From an uncultured Eubacteriales bacterium (lineage in GTDB: Bacteria > Bacillota > Clostridia > Oscillospirales > Acutalibacteraceae), in contig CAQJOC010000015.1 in assembly GCA_948815685.1 (NCBI GenBank), forward strand, positions 11,054-16,161: a DNA stretch of 5,108 nucleotides. The letters run 5' to 3'. Below, piece after piece: positions 1 to 4,921 of this stretch (its first letter is position 1; each line of letters begins with the position of its first letter). The position numbers and the translations under genes were made by a program. Below the pieces are notes generated by a model, which did not search any database, was not told the DNA's origin, and worked only from the letters and a program-made list of their open reading frames with translations.

Positions 1-155
1 AGCCTTGTATCTTTCCCTATTATAATTTTCGGCCTTTTAATTCCGTTTTCTATCAAAGATGCAGCAACCGCCCGACCTATATTTAAAGCTAACTCACAAG
101 TCAACTGGGAATTAGCAAGACCTCGTACTCCATCTGTACCAAAAATTTTATTCAT
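1..155 (-). CDS. glmM: Phosphoglucosamine mutase GlmM, N-terminal part (runs off the window)
   Basis: GlmM converts glucosamine-6-phosphate to glucosamine-1-phosphate in the cytoplasm, a step towards UDP-GlcNAc for peptidoglycan. Only the first 51 codons are here, so the catalytic serine loop lies outside the window. My translation begins MNKIFGTDGVRGLAN, followed by LTCELALNIGRAVA and ending in KIIIGKDTR. The GTDGVRG-AN start, the LT-ELA helix with GRA, and the G-DTR strand are the hallmark opening of bacterial GlmM within the alpha-D-phosphohexomutase superfamily. The ATG at 155 has a good ribosome-binding site (AGGAGAA on the minus strand, 161-167) five bases upstream. The gene lies 66 bp after the ruvB stop on the same strand and appears to have its own promoter. 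PhosphoMannomutase-type paralogues share this fold, but the GTDGVRG-AN start favours GlmM. Confidence 0.93.
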   Translation of the reverse strand, partial: MNKIFGTDGVRGLANSQLTCELALNIGRAVAASLIENGIKRPKIIIGKDTR

Positions 156-201
156 AAATATTCTCCTAAACTTAAAATAATATTTAAAATAATGTTTAAT
201 T

Positions 202-236
202 ATTATATTATATCATATTATTTAATAAAATGTCAT
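202..236 (-). promoter_or_regulatory. Probable sigma-A promoter of glmM
   Basis: On the minus strand, ATGACA (236-231, five of six bases of TTGACA) is followed after 18 bases by a perfect TATAAT (212-207). The -10 is preceded by TG and one base, giving the extended -10 form TGATATAAT (215-207). The -35 box lies inside the last codons of ruvB. Transcription would start near position 200, leaving a leader of about 45 nt before glmM. A second overlapping TATAAT sits at 207-202 but is badly spaced from the -35. Seen directly: the boxes and spacing. Inferred: that they are used. Confidence 0.6.
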
Positions 237-1244
237 TTCAGGCGGTTCAATTCCCATATGTAAATAAGCTGCTTTTGTGGCACATCTGCCTCTGTGCGTG
301 CGGTTTAAAAAGCCTATTTGTAAAAGATATGGTTCATATAAATCTTCGATGGTCACCGCTTCTTCACCGATAGCTGCAGCTAAAGTTTCAAGCCCCACAG
401 GACCGCCTCCGTAAGACTCTATAATCGTTTTCAGAAGTCTTCTATCATTAATATCCAAACCTAATTCATCAATGCCCAATTTGTATAAAGCTTGCTTCGC
501 AATATTATATGTGATGCTACCCCCATTAATCACCTGTGCAAAGTCTCTGACTCTTTTTAAAAGTCTATTTGCGATTCTGGGAGTACCTCGTGAGCGAGAC
601 GCTATTTCAAGTGTTCCTTCATCCGTGACATCAATTCCCAAAATACCTGCACTGCGTCTTACTATTTCCCCAAGTTCTTCATTTGAATACAATTCCAAAC
701 GCAGTATAACTCCGAACCTGTCTCTAAGTGGAGCTGAAAGCTGTCCTGCCCTTGTGGTTGCACCTACAAGCGTGAATTTAGGTATGGCAAGATGATATGA
801 CATTGCCATTTGACCTTTTCCCGTGACAATATCAATAGAAAAGTCTTCCATTGCCGGATATAAAATTTCTTCAACATTACGTGAAATTCTATGGATTTCA
901 TCCATAAAAAAGACATCTCCGCCACTTAATTTTGTTAAAAGAGAGGCCAAATCTCCGGGTTTTCCTATTGCAGGACCGGAAGTCAAACGTATATTAACGC
1001 CCAATTCGCGAGCAATAATAGTTGCTAAGGTAGTCTTTCCAAGACCAGGTGGTCCGTACAGCAAAACATGGTCAAGTGTTTCTCCTCGAAGTTTTGCAGC
1101 CTGTACAAAAACAGATAAATTTTCTTTAACCTTTTCCTGCCCTATATAATCGGAGAGAGAAACAGGTCTCAGAGGGTTGTCAAAATCTACGTCTGAATTT
1201 ATTTCATTTGCTGAAACCACTCTGTCGCTCATTTTGTGTTCCAA
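222..1244 (-). CDS. ruvB: Holliday junction branch migration ATPase RuvB
   Basis: RuvB is the AAA+ motor that, as hexamer rings bound to RuvA, pumps DNA through Holliday junctions to drive branch migration during recombination and repair. Counting from the upstream GTG at 1256 (344 residues), Walker A is GPPGLGKTT at about 68-76, Walker B is FFMDEIHR at about 116-123, sensor 1 is in GATTRAG at about 165-171, and LRDRFG at about 177-182 holds the arginine-finger region. SRGTPRIANRLLKRVRDFA at about 222-240 carries sensor 2. The C-terminal winged helix includes GGGPVGLETLAAAIGEE and ends in the DNA-contacting NRTHRGR. I prefer the TTG start at 1244 (340 residues): the only good ribosome-binding site, AGAAGGTGA (1261-1253 region), overlaps the GTG at 1256 but is about 8 bases before the TTG. 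An ATG at 1232 is too far away. The gene follows ruvA closely, consistent with one transcript and translational coupling. Confidence 0.97.
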   Translation of the reverse strand: MEHKMSDRVVSANEINSDVDFDNPLRPVSLSDYIGQEKVKENLSVFVQAAKLRGETLDHVLLYGPPGLGKTTLATIIARELGVNIRLTSGPAIGKPGDLASLLTKLSGGDVFFMDEIHRISRNVEEILYPAMEDFSIDIVTGKGQMAMSYHLAIPKFTLVGATTRAGQLSAPLRDRFGVILRLELYSNEELGEIVRRSAGILGIDVTDEGTLEIASRSRGTPRIANRLLKRVRDFAQVINGGSITYNIAKQALYKLGIDELGLDINDRRLLKTIIESYGGGPVGLETLAAAIGEEAVTIEDLYEPYLLQIGFLNRTHRGRCATKAAYLHMGIEPPEMTFY

Positions 1245-1250
1245 ATTACC

Positions 1251-1260
1251 ACTCACCTTC
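1251..1260 (-). promoter_or_regulatory. Ribosome-binding site that decides the ruvB start
   Basis: Read on the minus strand, GAAGGTGAGT is strongly complementary to the 16S rRNA 3' end. It overlaps the GTG at 1256-1254, so that codon cannot be its start. It is about 8 bases from the TTG at 1244-1242, which is the normal distance. The next ATG, at 1232, is about 20 bases away. This argues for the TTG start. Confidence 0.6.
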
Positions 1261-1277
1261 TTTTTAAATTTATTTTA

Positions 1278-1868
1278 CTATTTTATCGCTTTAAGTGTTT
1301 CTCTAATCATTTCTTCAACTGTCAAGTTTTTATTGATTTCACGCAATATCGGTATAACATCTCTTTCAGAGTATCCAAGCATAGCAAGAGCTCCAAGTGC
1401 TTGAGATATGTTATTCGATAAAGAAATTTTTTCTGTCCCGATTTCTCCTTCACTATATGCTCCTGCTTCTATTTTATCTTTTAGTTCCAAAACAATTCTT
1501 TGAGCCAGCTTTCTACCCAATCCAGAGGCCTTTGTCAAACCTAAGCTGTTTCCTGACAGAATAAACGAGGCTAATTGGTCGGGGGTAAATTCAGAAAGTA
1601 TTGAAAGAGAAACCTTACTTCCAACTCCAGATACAGATGTCAGAAGTTTAAAAAGTTTTAAACGACCCTTTTCCAAAAATCCAAAAAGACTTATAGAATC
1701 TTCTCGAACTACCATTTCGGTAAAAAGTTTGATTTCTTCATTTACTTTTGAGCTCAAAATGCCGAGTGTGTAACTATCCGTTAGACATTTGTATCCTATC
1801 CCATTTACCTCTATGACCAAAAAACCTTCATCAATGCTTATAAGCACACCTTTTATATGGTAAATCAA
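1278..1868 (-). CDS. ruvA: Holliday junction DNA-binding protein RuvA
   Basis: RuvA binds four-way junctions as a tetramer, holds them open and square, and loads the RuvB motor. The product has 196 residues, close to the family's usual 200. Domain I (OB fold) starts MIYHIKGVLISI, with VNGIGYKC near residues 21-28. The acidic pin is in VREDSISLFGF, with E56 and D57 matching the strand-separating pair of the family. Two helix-hairpin-helix motifs follow: LLTSVSGVGSKVSLSIL at about 75-91 and KASGLGRKLAQRIVLELK at about 113-130. After a flexible linker (about 135-152), domain III, which contacts RuvB, covers ISQALGALAMLGYSERDV to the end. The start is TTG at 1868, supported by AAAGGAGAA about seven bases upstream. 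The ruvB ribosome-binding site lies about 20 bp after the stop, so ruvA and ruvB are almost certainly cotranscribed. Confidence 0.96.
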   Translation of the reverse strand: MIYHIKGVLISIDEGFLVIEVNGIGYKCLTDSYTLGILSSKVNEEIKLFTEMVVREDSISLFGFLEKGRLKLFKLLTSVSGVGSKVSLSILSEFTPDQLASFILSGNSLGLTKASGLGRKLAQRIVLELKDKIEAGAYSEGEIGTEKISLSNNISQALGALAMLGYSERDVIPILREINKNLTVEEMIRETLKAIK

Positions 1869-2121
1869 TTAAATTCTCCTTTAATTATTCCTTTTTCGTC
1901 TTTTATTAACCTTTTACGTCCATTTTTTATTATATAGTCAGTACATTTTAAAAGATATATATTTTAAAATATACAAGGCGAATAAAGTATCGTCTACAGG
2001 TCGTAATGTCATTTATTTTATTCCCTATGAACCTTATTTTTATCTTTTTTAACTTCGGTTACCATAATTCTTCATTTTAATTTTTAATTTTAGTCATTAA
2101 TTTTAGTTCTTTATTTTAACT
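1869..2121. other. Non-coding gap between ruvC and ruvA
   Basis: This 253-bp gap sits inside what would otherwise be a ruvCAB operon. Its ruvC-proximal part (about 2030-2121) is low-complexity AT-rich sequence with repeated TTAATTTTAGT-like runs. Its centre (1975-2008) is a sharply less AT-rich block containing GGCGAATAAAGTATCG and CTACAGGTCGTAATG. Next to that block is a perfect 16-bp palindrome TATATTTTAAAATATA (1958-1973), and ATTTTAAAA (1945-1953) pairs with TTTTAAAAT (1962-1970). A 24-codon minus-strand frame (2012-1938, beginning MTLRPVDDTLFALYIL) spans the core, but its ribosome-binding site is weak (AGGG about 10 bases upstream). The block could be a small dispersed repeat, a leader RNA, or a relic. 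I cannot tell which from one copy. Confidence 0.5.
1929..1934 (-). promoter_or_regulatory. Possible -10 box of a ruvA promoter
   Basis: A perfect TATAAT on the minus strand lies about 60 bp upstream of the ruvA TTG, inside the gap after ruvC. No convincing -35 box sits 16-18 bases upstream, and the region is so AT-rich that such hexamers arise by chance. It is offered only because the length of the gap makes a separate ruvA promoter plausible. Confidence 0.3.
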
Positions 2122-2631
2122 TTATCTTTTAGACTTTTTTAACGTTCGTTCTAACAGAGAAATATTTGAGTTATTTGCATGGCATAGTGCAATTGCCAAT
2201 GCATCCGCAGCATCATCCGGTTTGGGAATCTCATCCAAATTAAGAATTGTTTTTGTCATCATCATTACCTGATATTTTTCTGCTTTTCCATAACCTGTAA
2301 CAGATGACTTAACTTGTAAAGGAGTATACTCATATATAGGTATTGCTCTTTTTTTAAGGGCAAGCAAAATAACTCCTCTGGCTTCCGCAACATTTATTGC
2401 AGTTTTTTGGTTATTTTGAAAATAAAGACTTTCCACAGCGGCAGATTCAGGTTTATAAAAATCAATCAATTCATTCAATTTATCAAAAATTCTTTCCAGT
2501 CTATCCGGTAGAATTTCTTTAGGGTCTGTAAATATTGCTCCGGAATTTACGAAATAATATTTACCGGGCAAAAAATCCATCACTCCATATCCTACAATTG
2601 CATATCCTGGGTCTATACCGAGTATTCTCAT
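2122..2631 (-). CDS. ruvC: Crossover junction endodeoxyribonuclease RuvC
   Basis: RuvC is the dimeric, metal-dependent resolvase that nicks two opposed strands of a Holliday junction, working with RuvAB. The product has 169 residues, normal for the family. All four acidic catalytic residues of the RNase H-like fold can be placed: D7 in MRILGIDPGYA, E67 in AAVESLYFQNN, and D140 and D143 in KPDDAADALAIALCH. The conserved QNNQKTAINVAEARG segment (about 72-86) and YTPLQVKSSVTGYGKAEK (about 102-119) are also intact. The ATG at 2631 has GAGGT (2642-2638 on the minus strand) six bases upstream. It is the first gene of the minus-strand ruv group. The end of an inverted-repeat element lies only 48 bp before its start, so part of its promoter may come from that element. 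Confidence 0.96.
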   Translation of the reverse strand: MRILGIDPGYAIVGYGVMDFLPGKYYFVNSGAIFTDPKEILPDRLERIFDKLNELIDFYKPESAAVESLYFQNNQKTAINVAEARGVILLALKKRAIPIYEYTPLQVKSSVTGYGKAEKYQVMMMTKTILNLDEIPKPDDAADALAIALCHANNSNISLLERTLKKSKR

Positions 2632-2665
2632 TAAGCTACCTCGTCCAAACTTACATTTTTAATAA

Positions 2666-2694
2666 ACTATGGCACATACCTATTCCGATTTAAA
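2666..2694 (-). promoter_or_regulatory. Weak candidate promoter for ruvC, partly inside an inverted repeat
   Basis: On the minus strand, TTTAAA (2694-2689, four of six bases of TTGACA) is followed after 17 bases by CATAGT (2671-2666, four of six of TATAAT). This would give a leader of roughly 28 nt to the ruvC ATG. The -35-like box lies in the terminal inverted repeat of the adjacent element. Both boxes are weak and the DNA is AT-rich, so this is a suggestion only. Confidence 0.22.
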
Positions 2695-2703
2695 ATAGTT
2701 CAA
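2680..2703 (+). repeat. Left terminal inverted repeat
   Basis: This is the left arm of the element, pairing with 2856-2879 with one mismatch (G at 2698 against A in the other arm's sense). It lies 48 bp from the ruvC start codon. Confidence 0.7.
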
Positions 2704-2855
2704 AGATATTTTAATAAAAAAAATCCGAGATCGAAAGAATTTTTTAGCTCTATGAACGTTAAGTTGTCTGACTTTTGATTTATTTTACCGATAAAAATAA
2801 GATTGAAAATATGTGCAAAAATGAAAAATTTTTATACTATTTCTAAAGTATCATA

Positions 2856-2879
2856 TTGAATTATTTTAAATCGGAATAG
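2856..2879 (-). repeat. Right terminal inverted repeat
   Basis: This is the right arm of the element, reading TTGAATTATTTTAAATCGG on the plus strand and then AATAG. It is the reverse complement of 2680-2703 except for one base. Confidence 0.7.
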
Positions 2880-2992
2880 TGCTAGGAAACACTACACAAA
2901 TAGTAACTATATAATTCAAATTAAAGTCTTCAGATATATTTTTAATTACATAACAATAATTTTTTGATATAAAGATGTATTTATATGAAGTT

Positions 2993-3070
2993 ATTATATA
3001 ATTTTTCTGAAAATTTGAACATACCTTACCATTATATAATTTTGCATGGTGTTTCCTATAATTATATAAT
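2993..3070. repeat. Three copies of the palindromic decamer ATTATATAAT
   Basis: Identical decamers, each its own reverse complement, start at 2993, 3031 and 3061. The first two are followed by TTTT. Spacings are 38 and 30 bp, and the sequences between them are unrelated. AT-rich DNA makes such words easier by chance, so the biological meaning is uncertain. Confidence 0.45.
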
Positions 3071-3185
3071 ATAGACTTTTTCTTGGCAATAATCTTCTAC
3101 ATAAGGATTGAAACCAACAGATAATAATTATATTTAAAAAGTGACTTGTATAGAAAAAGATAAAAAATTTCGGAGACAAATTTAA

Positions 3186-3299
3186 ATTATTCAATTTTCG
3201 CACACTGCCCAAGCTACCGAACTACTTAAACAAACCAATTCCCTGAATTTTACCGCTTTACAAGAAATATTGCCCAATTTTAAAGTTATTTCAATATAA
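3186..3299 (+). pseudogene. Possible C-terminal relic of an unknown gene
   Basis: A plus-strand frame of 37 codons between two TAA stops encodes IIQFSHTAQATELLKQTN followed by SLNFTALQEILPNFKVISI. It is less AT-rich than its surroundings, uses many C-ending codons (gcc, acc, tcc, ccc, ctg) and has a balanced, protein-like composition. It has no ATG or ribosome-binding site, and the frame is closed just upstream by TAA at 3183-3185. I do not recognise the family. It could be the surviving end of a gene lost from this spacer, or chance. Confidence 0.25.
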
Positions 3300-3785
3300 A
3301 ATAATTTTACTGTCTTGTCTAACCGGGAATATTTTTTGGTCCTGTTCATAAATATTATAATATCTTATTTGAAAAGGTTGATATAATCAGCCAAGTTTGA
3401 TAACCAAATTAAGAAAATTCAGCAAAAGAAATCAAATTTATATGGTGACCACAGTTAAACAAGGTAAAATCATATTACTAAATAACAAGATAAATAATAT
3501 TTATGTGCCCTTTAATACTTTACATAAGCTTTGTATTTTAAAAAATATGTATCTATATTTTCAAATAAATTAACCATTATCTTAATCTTTCATTGGAATA
3601 TTTTGCATATCTTCGTTTTAAAGCAAAAAAATACACAAACAATAAAAATTTTCAACTTTACTTAATTATTTACAATCTTAAAATTATTTAAATACAAATT
3701 CTACTTTAAAATTAATTTCTGTAAACAAGTGAATTTATATACTAAATTATTTTTATTATATAAAGTTATTGTTTTCAATTTAACG

Positions 3786-3797
3786 TGAGTAAACTCA
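3786..3797. promoter_or_regulatory. Interrupted palindrome upstream of spmA
   Basis: TGAGT (3786-3790) and ACTCA (3793-3797) are perfect inverted repeats around AA, ending 9 bp before the spmA ribosome-binding site GGAGG (3807-3811). The position would suit an operator or a small leader hairpin, but it is short and no factor can be assigned. Confidence 0.25.
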
Positions 3798-3821
3798 ATA
3801 ATTTATGGAGGATGGAAAACT

Positions 3822-4403
3822 GTGCTAAACTATATATGGGCATTTATGATGTTGATAAGCATATTTTGTGCAATTATTACAAACAGAATGGATGCTTTAT
3901 CTGGAGCAATTCTCTCCGGCGCTGAAGAAGCAGTGAATTTAGTAATTTCTATGTTGGGGATGATGTCTTTATGGGGAGGTCTTATGAAAATAGCTGAATT
4001 CGGGGGATTAACTTCACTTTTGTCGCGGATGCTTTCTCCTTTACTCAGATTCCTTTTTCCGGAATATCCCATAAATACTCCTGCATCAAACGCCATATGT
4101 ATGAATATAACCGCAAATTTTTTAGGTCTTGGCAATGCTGCAACTCCATTTGGAGTAATCGCTATGAAAGAGATGAATAAAATTAATAAAAACTCTTCAA
4201 CCATAACGCCCGGAATGGCCATGTTTATAGTTATAAATACAGCGTCTTTACAACTTATACCAACCTTTTTATCTGTTTTACGTCAAAAGCATGGTTCTTT
4301 ATATCCGTTCAGTATAATTCCGGCGCTCTGGCTAACTTCAGTAATTTCACTTGTTGTCGGGATTACATCATGCAAAATTTTTGAAAAGGTATATAAAAAA
4401 TGA
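3822..4403 (+). CDS. spmA: Spore maturation protein SpmA
   Basis: SpmA is an integral membrane protein needed, with SpmB, for full dehydration of the spore core and hence heat resistance (known from Bacillus subtilis and Clostridium perfringens). Both belong to the nucleoside-recognition 'Gate' domain family; the molecular activity is not firmly established. The product has 193 residues, normal for the family. A first hydrophobic segment covers about 3-20. Two conserved membrane regions follow: MNITANFLGLGNAATPFG (94-111), the family's signature, and FIVINTASLQLIPT (135-148). The last membrane helix is at about 165-185, followed by a basic tail (KVYKK). The start is GTG at 3822, with GGAGG ten bases upstream. 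Its TGA stop overlaps the spmB ATG, so the two are translationally coupled. Expression is probably under sporulation control, but no clear sigma-E site was found. Confidence 0.93.
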   Translation: MLNYIWAFMMLISIFCAIITNRMDALSGAILSGAEEAVNLVISMLGMMSLWGGLMKIAEFGGLTSLLSRMLSPLLRFLFPEYPINTPASNAICMNITANFLGLGNAATPFGVIAMKEMNKINKNSSTITPGMAMFIVINTASLQLIPTFLSVLRQKHGSLYPFSIIPALWLTSVISLVVGITSCKIFEKVYKK

Positions 4404-4921
4404 ATAATATAGGTTCGTGGGCTATTCCGGTTATGATTTTTTTAATTATAATGGCAGGACTTCTAAAAAATCTTCCAATATTTGATATCTTCATAAAAGG
4501 AGCAAAAGATGGTCTGGCAGCGTCCATCTCAATAGCTCCGTCTTTAATTGGTCTTATAACTGCAGTAAGTATGCTAAAGGTATCAGGTACCTTGGATATT
4601 TTTACTTCATTTATCGCACCTTTTGTCTGTAAAATTGGCTTTCCGCCGGAAGTTGTTCCCCTCGCAATTTTAAGGCCTATATCCGGAAGTGGAACCATCG
4701 CTCTTTTAGATAACCTTTTTTCAAGGTATGGGCCCGACAGTGATATAGGAAAAATTGCTTCAATAATGATGGGTGCCACAGAAACAACTTTTTATACCGC
4801 AGCTGTATATCTAGGATCTATTAACATAAAAAATTCAAAATATACTATTCCCTGTGCATTGATGGCGGACTTGACCACAATTCTGTTAGCAGTTATAAGT
4901 GTAAAAATATTTTTACAATAG
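4400..4921 (+). CDS. spmB: Spore maturation protein SpmB
   Basis: SpmB is the membrane partner of SpmA in spore-core dehydration and has the same Gate-domain fold. The product has 173 residues, the normal length. Hydrophobic segments lie at about 8-22, 42-60, 66-78 and 150-172. Family motifs include FIKGAKDGL (31-39), FPPEVVPLAILRPISGSG (81-98) and IMMGATETTFYTAAVYLG (122-139), all intact. The ATG overlaps the spmA stop in an ATGA junction, and AAAGG about 10 bases upstream inside spmA serves as ribosome-binding site. The TAG stop abuts the probable end of a decayed insertion sequence, but the protein does not look truncated. No dacB-like gene is visible next to the pair in this window, unlike the arrangement in B. 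subtilis, where dacB precedes spmA. Confidence 0.93.
   Translation: MNNIGSWAIPVMIFLIIMAGLLKNLPIFDIFIKGAKDGLAASISIAPSLIGLITAVSMLKVSGTLDIFTSFIAPFVCKIGFPPEVVPLAILRPISGSGTIALLDNLFSRYGPDSDIGKIASIMMGATETTFYTAAVYLGSINIKNSKYTIPCALMADLTTILLAVISVKIFLQ

Larger units (their letters stand above)
2680..2879. mobile_element. MITE-like element with 24-bp terminal inverted repeats
   Basis: The left end (2680-2703) reads CTATTCCGATTTAAAATA then GTTCAA. The reverse complement of the right end (2856-2879) reads CTATTCCGATTTAAAATA then ATTCAA. Thus 23 of 24 bases match. The similarity continues inward, after a short indel, as GATATTTTA against GATACTTTA. The 200-bp size, non-coding interior and long inverted termini fit a miniature inverted-repeat element or a heavily deleted insertion sequence. 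A minus-strand frame in the interior (around 2704-2830, including KINQKSDNLTFIELKNSF) is open but has no start signal or recognised family. I see no clear target-site duplication. Alternatively, the repeats could form the stem of a long untranslated hairpin, but a 150-base loop makes that less likely. Confidence 0.6.
2880..3821. other. Long AT-rich divergent spacer without a convincing gene
   Basis: This stretch of about 940 bp separates the minus-strand ruv genes from the plus-strand spm operon. Stops are frequent in all frames. I can pick out three copies of the palindrome ATTATATAAT (2993-3070), one CRISPR-repeat-like end ATAAGGATTGAAAC (3101-3114), a 37-codon coding-like stretch (3186-3299), a perfect 12-bp palindrome ATATTATAATAT (3352-3363), and an interrupted palindrome TGAGT-AA-ACTCA (3786-3797) about 10 bp before the spmA ribosome-binding site. 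None of these makes a gene. The promoter of spmA must lie near the right end, but I find no clear match to sigma-A or to the mother-cell factor sigma-E. Confidence 0.6.

Noticed and set aside
472..1421. Several plus-strand open frames (for example 472-795, 823-1149, 1177-1404, 1236-1421) opposite ruvB and ruvA
   Set aside because: They lie antisense to genes with clear family motifs, have no ribosome-binding sites and encode no recognisable protein.
2670..2890. Target-site duplication flanking the inverted-repeat element
   Set aside because: The bases outside the two arms (ACATAC on the left, TGCTAG on the right) do not form a convincing direct repeat. Age or an incorrectly placed boundary could explain this.
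3061..3120. A CRISPR array
   Set aside because: Only one repeat-like sequence exists in the window, with no regularly spaced second copy and no cas genes.
2994..3212. A 72-codon minus-strand frame in the spacer
   Set aside because: It has no ribosome-binding site, its product is dominated by residues from AT-rich codons (I, F, Y, N, K), and it runs through the palindromic repeats and the CRISPR-like sequence. Probably chance.
3442..3573. A 43-codon plus-strand frame starting MVTTVKQGKIILLNNK
   Set aside because: There is no ribosome-binding site before the ATG, the second half is AT-driven, and no family is recognised. The frame stays open upstream of the ATG for about 20 codons, which is slightly suggestive but not enough.
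3735..3765. Possible sigma-E or sigma-A promoter for spmA (TATACTAAAT, TATATAAA)
   Set aside because: The -10-like words have no acceptable -35 at the right distance and match the sigma-E consensus poorly.
3830..4779. Minus-strand open frames opposite spmA and spmB (3830-4222 and 4363-4779)
   Set aside because: They are shadows of the well-supported spm genes and have no start signals or motifs of their own.
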